Positions 37,735 to 47,167 of a stretch of 64,000 bases of DNA are shown piece after piece (within the stretch, counting starts at the first letter, position 1; each line of letters starts with the position of its first letter). The stretch spans positions 131,358-195,357 of the forward strand of contig PCBI01000002.1 in NCBI GenBank assembly GCA_002730875.1, read 5' to 3'. The DNA comes from Spirochaetaceae bacterium (GTDB lineage Bacteria; Spirochaetota; Leptospiria; Leptospirales; Leptonemataceae). The notes beneath the pieces were generated by a model, which searched no databases, was not told the DNA's origin, and saw nothing but the letters and a program-made list of their open reading frames with translations. A program made the position numbers and the translations under genes.

Positions 37735-38838
37735 TTGCCACTCTCACCAACAGAACGGCTTAAGCTTGCCTGCATGGTTTCAGGATTGCCCTACCGGAGG
37801 CGATTCTTCCAGACGGGCGGTTTCAGCAATTGGGGCAGGGAGCTTCGGGCATGGTTTCCCTTTATTGTTAGAGAGTTCGGCGAAATCTACACTGCCAGGG
37901 GAATGCAGATTTTCCGAAACCTGGTCAGCAACCATCGATTCGCGGGGAATCCAGAGGTAGTACCAGTTTTCTATCCGGATCCCGATTATCCATCCGGGTT
38001 ACGACATATCTTTGACGCTCCTGGAGTTGTCTGGCTGCGAACCATGCCAGGAAGTGCTCAAAGAACGAGCTCGGTGAGCAAACCTGGAACAACGACCGGT
38101 TTCGCGGACAATGACGACGATTCTGGAGAAGGGGCCGGGGTCAGCGCAACGTCAAATGAGTCGATAAATCCGTTCCAATCCAACAAACGCTTTGTATCGA
38201 TTGTAGGAACGCGAAACCCGGATCCGGTTTCTTGCGAAGCGACCGTTCAATTCGTAAATGCTCTGCCCGAAAGTACCGTCATCGTATCTGGTCTGGCCCG
38301 GGGCATTGATTCGGTAGCTCATGAAGCCGCTCTGAAACGAGGCATGGATACCCTGGCCGTCCTGGGAGCCGGCATCATGAAACCGGGTCCGGCCGAAAAT
38401 CGGAATCTGTGGAGCGGTAAGTACCCCGGCAAACTGTATCTGCTGAGCGAATTTCTGCCCTATACAGAAGCAAGAAGCTACCATTTTCCGCGACGGAACC
38501 GAATCATTGCAGGTTTGAGCGATACTACCGTGCTAATGCAAGCTCCTTACGGTAGCGGTGCGCTCATCAGCGCTTCTTTCTGTCTCGACGAAGGACGCGA
38601 CCTTATGGTATTTGATCATCCGTTGCTGAGCGCCGCTGGAAAAAACGAGGGGGGCCGGGAATTGCTGGATCAGGGCGCGTTACCCCTATCCGAATTAATA
38701 CCGCCCGAACGAATCCATCGTATTCCAGACGGAGAAGTGGATGTAGGCGAAGAGATTGCATTCCGGGAAGGGTTGAGGAGCGGCCGATTGAGACCTCTGG
38801 GCCAGGGACTACTTTTTGAAAGGCCGCCCGACGATTAG
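37735..38838 (+). CDS. dprA: DprA/Smf DNA-processing protein
   Basis: Loads RecA on incoming single-stranded DNA during transformation in competent species; widely kept in others too. The DprA Rossmann core is clear: SIVGTRNPDPVS, VSGLARGIDSVAHEAAL, DTLAVLGAGI, LLSEFLP, FPRRNRIIAGLSDTTVLMQA and GSGALISA. A 40-residue Ser/Asp/Gly/Thr-rich insertion (about residues 105-142) separates the N-terminal region from the core. The frame begins with TTG at 37735 directly after the preceding stop; the first ATG is at 37774. No ribosome binding site separates the two options. Confidence 0.85.
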   Translation: MPLSPTERLKLACMVSGLPYRRRFFQTGGFSNWGRELRAWFPFIVREFGEIYTARGMQIFRNLVSNHRFAGNPEVVPVFYPDPDYPSGLRHIFDAPGVVWLRTMPGSAQRTSSVSKPGTTTGFADNDDDSGEGAGVSATSNESINPFQSNKRFVSIVGTRNPDPVSCEATVQFVNALPESTVIVSGLARGIDSVAHEAALKRGMDTLAVLGAGIMKPGPAENRNLWSGKYPGKLYLLSEFLPYTEARSYHFPRRNRIIAGLSDTTVLMQAPYGSGALISASFCLDEGRDLMVFDHPLLSAAGKNEGGRELLDQGALPLSELIPPERIHRIPDGEVDVGEEIAFREGLRSGRLRPLGQGLLFERPPDD

Positions 38839-38901
38839 CAGACTGGCATCTGGATTTGAATTTCTCGGGGACCGGTTCGCGACTGGTTCGCGGCTGGATT
38901 G

Positions 38902-38929
38902 CTGCTGAACTTCCCTGGCAGTTCAGCAG
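38902..38929 (+). terminator. hairpin after dprA
   Basis: Perfect 9-bp inverted repeat CTGCTGAAC / GTTCAGCAG with a 10-base loop, about 65 bases after the dprA stop. There is no T-run, so it is only a possible terminator. A repeat of GGTTCGCG-type units lies just before it. Confidence 0.4.
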
Positions 38930-39047
38930 TATCGCCGCCATCCATGAGCTGCTCGCCGTCTGGATGGATACACCAGATTTTCAAATTTTGCTTTTTTCCT
39001 GAAGGCATGCGCCGATTCTCGTATTATATAGAAGAAACTGAAATTTT

Positions 39048-41228
39048 ATGGCAACAGCAAAAAAGGCATCCAAGAAAACATCCAAGAAGGGTAGCGCTGC
39101 AAGCAAAAAGACCGCTGCAAAGAAAAGCACTGCAAGAAGCGCCAGGGGAAAAACCCTGGTTATTGTGGAGTCACCGGCGAAGGCTCGCACCATTCATAAA
39201 TATCTGGGTAACGATTACGTAATCGAAGCCTCAATGGGTCATATCATTGACCTGCCCAAATCGCGCATGGCGGTGGATATTCAGAACAAGTTCGAACCGG
39301 AGTACATCACTGTTCGTGGCCGCGCTCCGATTCTGAATCGGCTAAAGAAACTGGCCGAGGCATCTAAAGAAGTGCTACTGGCGCCTGACCCGGACCGGGA
39401 AGGCGAAGCTATTTCCTGGCATTTGAAGCGGGCTCTGAGTCCCCGTAACTCTAACATTCGTCGGGTGGAGTTTAATGAGATTACTCCGCAGGCGGTGAAG
39501 GATGCCATTGCCAGCCCGCGGGAAATCGACGAAAACCTGGTGAATGCGCAACAGGCCAGGCGAATTCTGGATCGGCTGGTCGGCTACAGTCTGTCCCCTA
39601 TTCTCTGGAAAAAGATTAAACGGGGCCTTTCCGCCGGTCGCGTACAGTCCATTGCACTGCGATTGATCTGCGACCGGGAAAAGGAAATCGATGCTTTTGT
39701 TCCCCGGGAATACTGGACAGTGGATGCGAAGCTTCAAAAAAATAAAACTACGTTTCCTGCCTCTTTGAATACAATCGATGGCCAGAAGGTTGATTTAAAG
39801 ACCGAAGACGATGTGGCGGGCATGGAAGAAGAGATGAAGTCTCTGGACTTCCAGGTAAAGAGCATTACTCGCAGAGAAAGAAAGCGGCAGCCTACGGCGC
39901 CATACACAACGTCCAGACTTCAGCAGGACGCCGCTAATAAACTGGGCTTCACCTCGCAGAAGACCATGATGGTGGCGCAGCAACTATACGAAGGACTGGA
40001 GCTGGCCAATGGAGTTGTTACAGGACTGATCACCTATATGCGTACCGACTCCACGCGTATCAACCCGGCCGCGGCCGAACAGGTGCGAGGATACATCAAA
40101 GAAAAACATGGCGCCGAGTACTTATCCGCTGAAGTGCGGCAGTACAAATCCAACAAATCCGCTCAGGATGCCCACGAAGCTATCCGACCCACGGATCCCA
40201 CTCGCACTCCGGATTCCATACAGAGCATTCTTTCAAGGGATCAATTTCGCCTTTATCAGCTCATCTGGCAGAAGTTCGTGTCTTCGCAAATGGCCGATGA
40301 GATTGCGGATCACACATCCGTGGATATCCAGGCCGGCAAGTACGGTTTTCGCGCTAACGGACGAATCGTCAAGTTCCCCGGGTTCTCCGCAGTGTTTTCC
40401 ATGGAAGAGGCCAAAAAGAAAAAAGATAAGGATAACAAGCTTCCAGAACTCGAAGAAGGGGACGAGCTAAAGTTGATGAAAGTGCTTCCTGAACAGCACT
40501 TCACGCAGCCGCCCCCCAGATTCAACGATGCATCCATGGTAAAAACCCTGGAAGAGAGCGGAGTGGGGCGACCCTCCACTTATGCGCCCACGATCCAGAC
40601 TCTGTTGAAACGCTTCTACGTTACACGTATTCAGAAAGCGCTGAAGCCTACGGACCTGGGTAAGCTCGTAAACGATCTAATGGTAAATCATTTTCCGCGA
40701 ATGGTCAATACCGAGTTTACCGCCAAGATGGAAGACGACCTGGATAAGGTGGCCAATTCAGATCTACAGTGGACTTCCATGCTGGATGAGTTCTATCAGC
40801 CCTTTGCGAAGACCATTCAGGACGCCCAGGAGAACATCGAAGAGATGCGTAATGTCCTGGATGAGCCCACTGATTTGATCTGTGAAAAGTGCGGTCGAAA
40901 CATGGTTAAAAAAATTGGGCGGAACGGCTATTTCCTGGCCTGCCCGGGATTTCCCGAGTGCAAGAATGCGCGCGCCATCCCGCTGGGGCCCTGTCCGTCC
41001 TGCGAAAATGGCGAAGTGATCCAGCGAGCTACCAAACGAGGGCGGGCCTTCTACGGATGCACCAATTATCCGGACTGCGAATTCAGTTCCTGGGATCGTC
41101 CGGTGGAAGGAAGACTCTGCCCGAGTTGCGGCAAACTACTCCTGGAGAAATCCAGCCGCGAAAAGGGCAAGTATGTGGCTTGCAGTAGCTGTGATTTCGA
41201 AGAAAGCGCAGCAGAGCAAACAGCATAG
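39048..41228 (+). CDS. topA: DNA topoisomerase I with lysine-rich N-terminal tail
   Basis: Type IA topoisomerase that relaxes negative supercoils. 726 aa. After a tail of Lys, Ala, Ser and Thr (about residues 2-30, KKASKKTSKK-type repeats), the Toprim domain starts with LVIVESPAKARTIHKYLG and includes LLAPDPDREGEAISWHL. The catalytic Tyr is in GLITYMRTDSTRINP. Three C-terminal C4 zinc-finger-like units follow (CEKCGRN...CPGFPEC; CPSCENG...CTNYPDC; CPSCGKL...CSSCDF). The basic tail is not part of standard bacterial TopA and echoes the tails of the YkgJ-type protein. Preceded by about 200 bp of non-coding DNA. Confidence 0.95.
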   Translation: MATAKKASKKTSKKGSAASKKTAAKKSTARSARGKTLVIVESPAKARTIHKYLGNDYVIEASMGHIIDLPKSRMAVDIQNKFEPEYITVRGRAPILNRLKKLAEASKEVLLAPDPDREGEAISWHLKRALSPRNSNIRRVEFNEITPQAVKDAIASPREIDENLVNAQQARRILDRLVGYSLSPILWKKIKRGLSAGRVQSIALRLICDREKEIDAFVPREYWTVDAKLQKNKTTFPASLNTIDGQKVDLKTEDDVAGMEEEMKSLDFQVKSITRRERKRQPTAPYTTSRLQQDAANKLGFTSQKTMMVAQQLYEGLELANGVVTGLITYMRTDSTRINPAAAEQVRGYIKEKHGAEYLSAEVRQYKSNKSAQDAHEAIRPTDPTRTPDSIQSILSRDQFRLYQLIWQKFVSSQMADEIADHTSVDIQAGKYGFRANGRIVKFPGFSAVFSMEEAKKKKDKDNKLPELEEGDELKLMKVLPEQHFTQPPPRFNDASMVKTLEESGVGRPSTYAPTIQTLLKRFYVTRIQKALKPTDLGKLVNDLMVNHFPRMVNTEFTAKMEDDLDKVANSDLQWTSMLDEFYQPFAKTIQDAQENIEEMRNVLDEPTDLICEKCGRNMVKKIGRNGYFLACPGFPECKNARAIPLGPCPSCENGEVIQRATKRGRAFYGCTNYPDCEFSSWDRPVEGRLCPSCGKLLLEKSSREKGKYVACSSCDFEESAAEQTA

Positions 41229-41410
41229 CAAACGGCGTAGCAAACAGGTTATTCTGCGAACAGAACCAGGCGGAGGCAGCCTGAAAAAGAACCATGACGA
41301 AGCGGGGCCCCAGGATTTCGACTCGGGTCCCGCGGTTGATGTTTCAAGGGTTTCAGCCTGGTATCCAGGAACGCTGCCCTGATGTCTGAACGATCGCTAT
41401 TGTTTGCTTA

Positions 41411-42376
41411 TTATTTCAGCCGGATATAGGGCGAGGGATTTCGGCCGGGCTGAGAACCAAAGCGTACCTCGTAGTGCAGGTGATGGCCTGTGGCAGATCC
41501 GGTAGCGCCTACGTATGCGATTACATCCCCCCGATCCACTCGCTGACCTTCTTCTACAGCAAGTTCTGAGCAGTGTGCATACAAAGTTGAAATACCAAAT
41601 CCATGGTGTACTCGCACATAGATTCCATAGCCGGAACGGCTTTCCCCCACGGTTTGCATCACCATACCCGGGGCGGTGGCGATGATCGGAGTTCCGGGCG
41701 CCGCCGCAAAGTCCACGCCCGTGTGGAAATCTCCTTCATTGCTTCGACCAAACGGATCCTTACGGCCGCCATAGCCCGATGAAATCGAACCGACCCCGGG
41801 CATCATGGGACGGCCCCGGGGAATAATCCAGTTCAGATAGGCCCGGTTCCAGATCATATGCAGTCCATGGTGCGCCGCCGTACCCAGCACCACGTCCGAT
41901 TCCTGGCTCAGACTCTTGAGTGTGATCAGATCCTGTTCCAATCGACTGGCCGGGGTGACATTTTGCACCTGCTGCGGCTCAATCTGGCTTTCAATATAGG
42001 CCTCCAGATCCCGGGCATCTTTCCAGGACAGATCTCTGAATTCTTCGATCTGCTCTCTACTCCGGTTTAGAAGCTCCCTTTTCTCGGTGAGTAGCATGTG
42101 AAAGTTGGAAAGCAGAACCTTTCTTCGCTCTATGCTGGATACCGATTGTACGGTCTGAAATTGTCGTCCTACCCACAGAAATGCGCCGGAAAGGATGACC
42201 GAAACCACGAGCGCTACGACAAAGAACAGAATGTAGTAGTTGATCCGGATTCTGCGAGGAGGGGCGCTGGACATTTCCGGAAATACAAGTATGGAAAGGC
42301 CGGCCCAGGCTTTCTCCCGGCGTCGATTCCACAGATGCAGGTGATTCTGCAGAAATTTCCGGAATTTATCCCGCAT
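41411..42376 (-). CDS. M23-family (LytM) metallopeptidase
   Basis: Membrane-anchored periplasmic peptidase, 321 aa. One N-terminal membrane segment (YYILFFVVALVVSVILSG, about residues 45-65) is followed by a helical coiled region and a LytM domain. Zinc ligands are visible as FHTGVDFAA and HLHYEVRF, with SSGYGGRKDPFG typical of the family. Substrates are usually peptidoglycan cross-bridges, or the protein is a non-catalytic activator of amidases; the ligands are complete here. I chose the ATG at 42376; the frame is open to 42553, but that would overlap the pcnB start. Confidence 0.88.
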   Translation of the reverse strand: MRDKFRKFLQNHLHLWNRRREKAWAGLSILVFPEMSSAPPRRIRINYYILFFVVALVVSVILSGAFLWVGRQFQTVQSVSSIERRKVLLSNFHMLLTEKRELLNRSREQIEEFRDLSWKDARDLEAYIESQIEPQQVQNVTPASRLEQDLITLKSLSQESDVVLGTAAHHGLHMIWNRAYLNWIIPRGRPMMPGVGSISSGYGGRKDPFGRSNEGDFHTGVDFAAAPGTPIIATAPGMVMQTVGESRSGYGIYVRVHHGFGISTLYAHCSELAVEEGQRVDRGDVIAYVGATGSATGHHLHYEVRFGSQPGRNPSPYIRLK

Positions 42377-42473
42377 ACACACGTTTCTCAATTTCTGACT
42401 CTGGACTGCGAGCAAAAAACCATAATGGAATTTACTTGATTCTATCGGGTCTTTCCATGATGGTTCATCTGAA

Positions 42474-43853
42474 ATGATCCATAAGATTCTGCGCTTTTTC
42501 AGGCCTCGCCGTGGGCTGGCCCGGGTGCTTAGGTACCCGGATGGGAAGCGCATCTATAAGGAATTCCATCCTCTCCGCCGGGAGAACATGGATCAAGATG
42601 CTCTAAAAGTCATCAATCGTTTGAACCGATACGGTCACCGCTCCTACCTGGTAGGCGGCTGTGTCCGGGATGTACTGCTGGGAAAGAAACCCAAAGACTT
42701 TGATGTGGTAACTACGGCCACGCCCGCACAAATTAGAAAACTATTCAGCAATTCGCGCAGCATTGGAAGACGATTTAAGATCGTGCACATAATGTTTCGT
42801 GGCGGAAAAGTAATCGAAGTCTCTACATTTCGCAGCGTACCCGAGCATAGATTCAAGTCTCCGGAAAAGGGGAAGGACTATCTGATCAAAAGAGACAATG
42901 AATTCGGAACGCCTCCGGAAGATGCTGCCAGGCGCGACTTCACAATGAACGCTCTCTTCTTTGATCCAAGAAATGAAAGCATCATAGACTATGTGGGTGG
43001 ATTCGAAGACATTCAGAGCAAGACTTTGAGTGTGATCGGAGATCCAGATGTAAGCTTCCAGGAAGATCCGGTGCGAATGCTTCGTGCCGCGAAATTTGCT
43101 GCGCTTCTGGATATGAAGATGGACTCCACCTGCTTCAAGGCAATCAGGAAAAACCGCGAAGAAATATTAAAGGCAAATCAGAACCGTCTGCTGGAAGAAT
43201 ACTCCAAGATCTTTCGCACAGGCAGAGCCCTGGAAATCTTTACCTCGCTATACGATACGGGACTGCTGGACGCTCTTTTTCCGGACGCTATGGAAGCCAC
43301 TCGAAAGAAAGGCAAAACAGGCGAATCCGAGTTCAAAGAGTTGCCGGTGGGGCAAAGACTCAGTGTGGCAGATCGTATGCTTTCGGAAAGAGAGGAGCTT
43401 ACGATCAATGTCTATCTGGCTCTTTTTATGTGCGATATGGTGCCAGATGTATTTCTTTCGGGCCCCTGGAAAAGGGACATACACCTGGCCGAATACGTAA
43501 GAAGCGGAATCCACGAGTTCTGCAAGAGCGCTCAGATTTCTGGTAAAGACCGGGATCGCTTGATTCAGATCTTCATTGCTCAGCCAAGGTTTCACCGCAA
43601 AGGCCGAAAAGGCAAGGATCGTCCAGAGGTATTCAAGAAGAAGGTGTTCTTCTTTGAAGCATTCTCTGTATTCAAGATCTATGCCATTTCGCAGCAGGAT
43701 GATGAAGCGATTCAGAAAGCCATGTTCTGGGAGATCGGCCCCAGGGCTCGGCCGCCGGAGCCCAACAAGATCGTAACAACGTTCACGGGGCGAAAGCCCA
43801 GGCGAAGGGACTTCGAGGAAAAGCGAACTCAGGAAACGGCGGACAACAGCTAA
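42474..43853 (+). CDS. pcnB: poly(A) polymerase / CCA-adding-type nucleotidyltransferase
   Basis: A 459-residue class II nucleotidyltransferase that adds A residues to RNA 3' ends. The catalytic site is in LVGGCVRDVLLGKKPKDFDVVT (given as two overlapping halves, LVGGCVRDVLLG and KDFDVVT, with the Asp pair), followed by RRFKIVHIMF and RRDFTMNALF. The basic N-terminus (LRFFRPRRGLARV) and C-terminus (GRKPRRRDFEEKR) resemble PcnB rather than CCA-adding enzymes. Divergent from the M23 peptidase gene. The split between poly(A) polymerase and CCA enzyme is not fully settled by sequence. Confidence 0.88.
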   Translation: MIHKILRFFRPRRGLARVLRYPDGKRIYKEFHPLRRENMDQDALKVINRLNRYGHRSYLVGGCVRDVLLGKKPKDFDVVTTATPAQIRKLFSNSRSIGRRFKIVHIMFRGGKVIEVSTFRSVPEHRFKSPEKGKDYLIKRDNEFGTPPEDAARRDFTMNALFFDPRNESIIDYVGGFEDIQSKTLSVIGDPDVSFQEDPVRMLRAAKFAALLDMKMDSTCFKAIRKNREEILKANQNRLLEEYSKIFRTGRALEIFTSLYDTGLLDALFPDAMEATRKKGKTGESEFKELPVGQRLSVADRMLSEREELTINVYLALFMCDMVPDVFLSGPWKRDIHLAEYVRSGIHEFCKSAQISGKDRDRLIQIFIAQPRFHRKGRKGKDRPEVFKKKVFFFEAFSVFKIYAISQQDDEAIQKAMFWEIGPRARPPEPNKIVTTFTGRKPRRRDFEEKRTQETADNS

Positions 43854-43918
43854 CGGACGGGGTGATGCCGGGCGAAGCGTCCCGGGACATCTGATTTCTG
43901 ATCGGCTGCAATCAAGAG

Positions 43919-43944
43919 AGGCGGGGGCTACGGGCCTCCCGCCT
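43919..43944. terminator. GC-rich hairpin between convergent genes
   Basis: AGGCGGG and CCCGCCT (7-bp arms) enclose about 12 bases, in the gap between the ends of pcnB and the convergent unknown gene. No T-run directly behind, so only tentative. Confidence 0.4.
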
Positions 43945-43970
43945 GTCCCGCTTTCCGTCTTTTGGAGATA

Positions 43971-44603
43971 CTATTTCTCTTTGTCCGCGCTACTCAGGAT
44001 CAATCGTATCATCCTGAGCAGGCCGGATTCAATTCTGCTTTGCTCCTTTAGCTGATAGCATGTACGAATCATTTCTTCGAGATCTTCTTTGATTTTCGCG
44101 AACGCTTCGTCGCTCGCTTTTCCGTGGTAAAGCTTTTCCCCGGGTTCTACCATCATACCGTGGGTTTCTACCATGGCTGCTCTGAGGGCGGGGACCAATC
44201 TACCATGCAATCGTTCGATGATTCCGGCCAGGTCGTCCACCTGATAGAGGTAATCGCCTACTTCTTTTAAGAGTTGCCGATGATCCTCGGTGGGCTCTGG
44301 CATTCTGGACAGGCTTTCGTAAGCCTGCACGAAAGTATCGTATCTGTAGAGCAGGTTGCCTCGCAGGTTTAGCTGGTATTTCAAGGTTCGAAGCATCGCC
44401 AGCCAGTATCGCGGAGGCGCCGGATTGGTGTCCTTGTGTCTCTGGAACTCCAGATCGATTTCCCGAGTATCGTCCTGCAACTTCTCCAGCTGTCGCAGCA
44501 CATATTTGTGCTGATCTTCCGTCAGCGAAGTGGCGAGTTCACCGGCAATGGTCTTATAGGCCGCGATCAGGTTTTCATCCACTTTGAACCTCCGAGTCCT
44601 CAA
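43971..44603 (-). CDS. cytoplasmic helical protein of unknown function
   Basis: A 210-residue, entirely helical-looking protein without signal or membrane segment, rich in Leu, Glu, Arg and Lys, with heptad-like stretches (YVLRQLEKLQDDTREIDLEF). Its start overlaps the end of speE by 29 bp, so it is co-transcribed with the polyamine gene. No family recognised; a role tied to speE is not supported beyond the shared mRNA. Confidence 0.65.
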   Translation of the reverse strand: MRTRRFKVDENLIAAYKTIAGELATSLTEDQHKYVLRQLEKLQDDTREIDLEFQRHKDTNPAPPRYWLAMLRTLKYQLNLRGNLLYRYDTFVQAYESLSRMPEPTEDHRQLLKEVGDYLYQVDDLAGIIERLHGRLVPALRAAMVETHGMMVEPGEKLYHGKASDEAFAKIKEDLEEMIRTCYQLKEQSRIESGLLRMIRLILSSADKEK

Positions 44604-45528
44604 AACGAGGCGGCTCGTTATCCGAAAACACCCGGGCTGGCCTTTTGTAACCTTCTTTTTGAAATGGAGATAGAGTCCTGAGCTTCAGATCCATGGGCCC
44701 ATTATAGAAGCGTGTGCTGATACCGAATCGGTTCAGACTCTCATCGATTTCTTCCGGGGAGGGATTGGGTACTCTACCTTCCTGACAGGCCAGATTCAAC
44801 GCTTCGGGGAGAAGGAAGCTGGGAACCGACACTTCCAGTACGACGATCTCTCCCAGGGAAGCCTTCTGCGTCCGGAACAGATCGAAATGGAAGCCGGTGT
44901 TGATCCATTCGCTTTGCATGGAAACCATTCCGCCTTCGGTGAGTTTGTTCTTAATCAACAAATAGAACTCCCGCGTAAAGAGCAGTCGTGCAGGACCTTC
45001 TTCGGTGGCTTCATTCAAATCCAGGATGATTACATCGAAGGGCTCCGCCGTTTCCAGATAAGTCCGTCCATCCTGGTGTAGCAGAGTGAGACGCGGATCC
45101 AGCCATGGGTTCCCGTAGACATCGCTCAAATGCTGCTGGCAGAGCTTCACCAGTTCTCCGTCAATGTCCACCATCACGCATTGCTCCACCTCGGGGTACT
45201 TGAAAACTTCCCTTAGAACGCCGCCTTCGGCGCCGCCAATGATGAGCACGCGTTTCTTCTGGCGAGCCCGCATCATTGCGGGGTGGACCAGAGCTTCATG
45301 GTAGATGAACTCGTCGGACTGGGCCGAATTCAGGATGCCATCCAGGAAAAGTGTCTTTCCGAAGGCCTCTGTTTGCACCAGCGTGGCCTGCTGGAACTCG
45401 GTGGATTGTTCGAAGATTATTTCCTGGAATGTAAACCCCGCCAGAAGCCCGGATTGGACCGTTTCGAAATAGATATTTCCCGTAGCGCCGCCTTCTAGGA
45501 GTGCGGCGGCGGACCTGGATGATGCCAT
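44575..45528 (-). CDS. speE: polyamine aminopropyltransferase (spermidine synthase family)
   Basis: Transfers the aminopropyl group of decarboxylated SAM to a diamine such as putrescine. 317 aa. Family pieces: FQQATLVQTEAFGKTLFLDG, EFIYHEALVHPAM, VLIIGGAEGGVLREV and a VMVDIDGELV acidic pair. The catalytic loop normally reads DxTDPxGPA but here is DLNEATEEGPARLLF: the first Asp stays, while the Thr-Asp-Pro is replaced by Asn-Glu-Ala. It may use another diamine or be less active. No SAM decarboxylase gene is present in the window. Starts at the ATG 45528. Confidence 0.85.
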   Translation of the reverse strand: MASSRSAAALLEGGATGNIYFETVQSGLLAGFTFQEIIFEQSTEFQQATLVQTEAFGKTLFLDGILNSAQSDEFIYHEALVHPAMMRARQKKRVLIIGGAEGGVLREVFKYPEVEQCVMVDIDGELVKLCQQHLSDVYGNPWLDPRLTLLHQDGRTYLETAEPFDVIILDLNEATEEGPARLLFTREFYLLIKNKLTEGGMVSMQSEWINTGFHFDLFRTQKASLGEIVVLEVSVPSFLLPEALNLACQEGRVPNPSPEEIDESLNRFGISTRFYNGPMDLKLRTLSPFQKEGYKRPARVFSDNEPPRFEDSEVQSG

Positions 45529-45760
45529 CGGTCAAGTTTTCGCCCCGTGTTTCTCCATCAAAGGACTTTAGAGCACTTTTTCGCCGGTATTCCACTGTGC
45601 CGGTACGCAGCCAGGCGCCGAGCGGACGGGGACTGTGTTCCGCAGTGAATGATCGAGAGAATGTGCGCAGGACGAACGTTTACAGAAGTCCACCGAGGAT
45701 GTAGACAGATCGCTCCAGGGAGGATAGAATCTGCCTCCGGGTTTTCGGTGGTTACTGTTG

Positions 45761-47167
45761 CTATCCCGCCTCTTCGAGATTGCGACGCGCCAGTTCCAGT
45801 TGTTCTTCAATCCTGAATCGTGCGGTGCCGCCCTGGGATCGTTTTCGATCGGCGCTGGTAGTGGGATCTACGGCCGGATTGTAAAAGTCGGGATCTTCAA
45901 AGGCAGGATGAGCTTGCCGTCTGATCTCCGGAGCGGCATTCAGCAGAGAGACCCCACTTTGCTCGCAAAGCGCAACAAGTTTGCCCACTGCATGATGGGC
46001 TTCACGAAAGGGAACCTGCTTTTCCCAGACCAGGGCATCCGCCAGATCGGTGGCAGTGGCATAACCTTTCTCCAGCGAACTCTGCATGTTCTTGTCCTGG
46101 AATTCCATCCCCTGCACCATTGCGCGCAATGCGCGAACGATGAGTTCTGCCTGGTAAGCAGAATCCAGCAAGGGGTGTCGGTCCTCCTGGAGATCCCGGT
46201 TATAGGCCAGGGGCAGTCCCTTCACAGCGGTCATTAGAGCAATCAGATTGCCGTTTAGACGTCCCGCTTTACCGCGGATGAGCTCGGCGAGGTCCGGGTT
46301 CTTTTTCTGCGGCATGATGCTGGATCCTGTGGTCACCGAATCCGGCAACTTGAGAAAGGAAAATTCCACGCTACACCAGAGTACTATTTCTTCTGCAATT
46401 CGCGAAGCATGAGTGGCGAATACACTGGTGGCGTACAGGAAATTCAGGATGTGGTCGCGGCTCGCTACTGCATCCATGGAGTTTTCATAGATGGACTCAA
46501 ATTTCAGTTCCTGGCGAAGGAATTCACGGTCCGTGTCGTAGTTAACTCCGAGGCAGGCCCCGCTTCCCAGAGGTAATCGGTCCGCCTGCTGTTCTGCGAA
46601 TTGGAGTCTTTCCGCGTCGCGAAAGAAGCTCCAGAAATGGGCCATTAGCGGATGGGCCAATCGGGCTGGCTGAGCAACTTGCAGATGAGTATAGGCCGGA
46701 ATGGTAATGTCTATGTTCTTCTCTGCCTGGGCCAGCAGGTCTCGGCAGAGATCCAGGATCATGAAGCGCAGCTCAGCGGATTTTCTTTTTACGTACAGAT
46801 GAGTGTCTACTGCGATCTGGTCATTTCGGGACCGCGCCGTATGGAGCTTTCGCGCTGGATCTCCAATAAGCTCCATCAGACGGTTTTCGACGTGCGTATG
46901 AATATCTTCCAGTTCCCAGCGAAGCGGCATTTGTCGCGCGGCGATTTCTGCTTCCACAGTCGTAAGACCTTCCAGGATCTGATCCAGTTCGGTTTGATCG
47001 AGTACGCCAATCCTCTGTAGCATGCGAGCGTGGGCTCTGGAGCCCTGAATATCCTCGCGATACAGCTGGATATCCAGATCGATGGATTGACCGATCTCCA
47101 CTGTGATGTCGGCCACGTGGCCCGAGCTACGACCCTGCCATAGCTTGTCGTTGGATGTATGTTTCAA
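45761..47167 (-). CDS. argH: argininosuccinate lyase
   Basis: Last step of arginine synthesis: cleaves argininosuccinate to arginine and fumarate. 468 aa, family length. The superfamily signature GSSIMPQKKNPDLAELIRGK (catalytic Ser) is intact, as are the N-terminal RSSGHVADITVEI-like start and HTARSRNDQIAVD. Its ATG overlaps the stop of the upstream unknown gene (ATGA), so it is the second gene of that operon. ArgG is not in the window. Confidence 0.95.
   Translation of the reverse strand: MKHTSNDKLWQGRSSGHVADITVEIGQSIDLDIQLYREDIQGSRAHARMLQRIGVLDQTELDQILEGLTTVEAEIAARQMPLRWELEDIHTHVENRLMELIGDPARKLHTARSRNDQIAVDTHLYVKRKSAELRFMILDLCRDLLAQAEKNIDITIPAYTHLQVAQPARLAHPLMAHFWSFFRDAERLQFAEQQADRLPLGSGACLGVNYDTDREFLRQELKFESIYENSMDAVASRDHILNFLYATSVFATHASRIAEEIVLWCSVEFSFLKLPDSVTTGSSIMPQKKNPDLAELIRGKAGRLNGNLIALMTAVKGLPLAYNRDLQEDRHPLLDSAYQAELIVRALRAMVQGMEFQDKNMQSSLEKGYATATDLADALVWEKQVPFREAHHAVGKLVALCEQSGVSLLNAAPEIRRQAHPAFEDPDFYNPAVDPTTSADRKRSQGGTARFRIEEQLELARRNLEEAG

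Noticed and set aside
37154-37960. 268-codon open frame on the plus strand
   Set aside because: It overlaps the TPR lipoprotein and the start of dprA in another frame, is very rich in Arg, Pro and Ser and has no recognisable domain.
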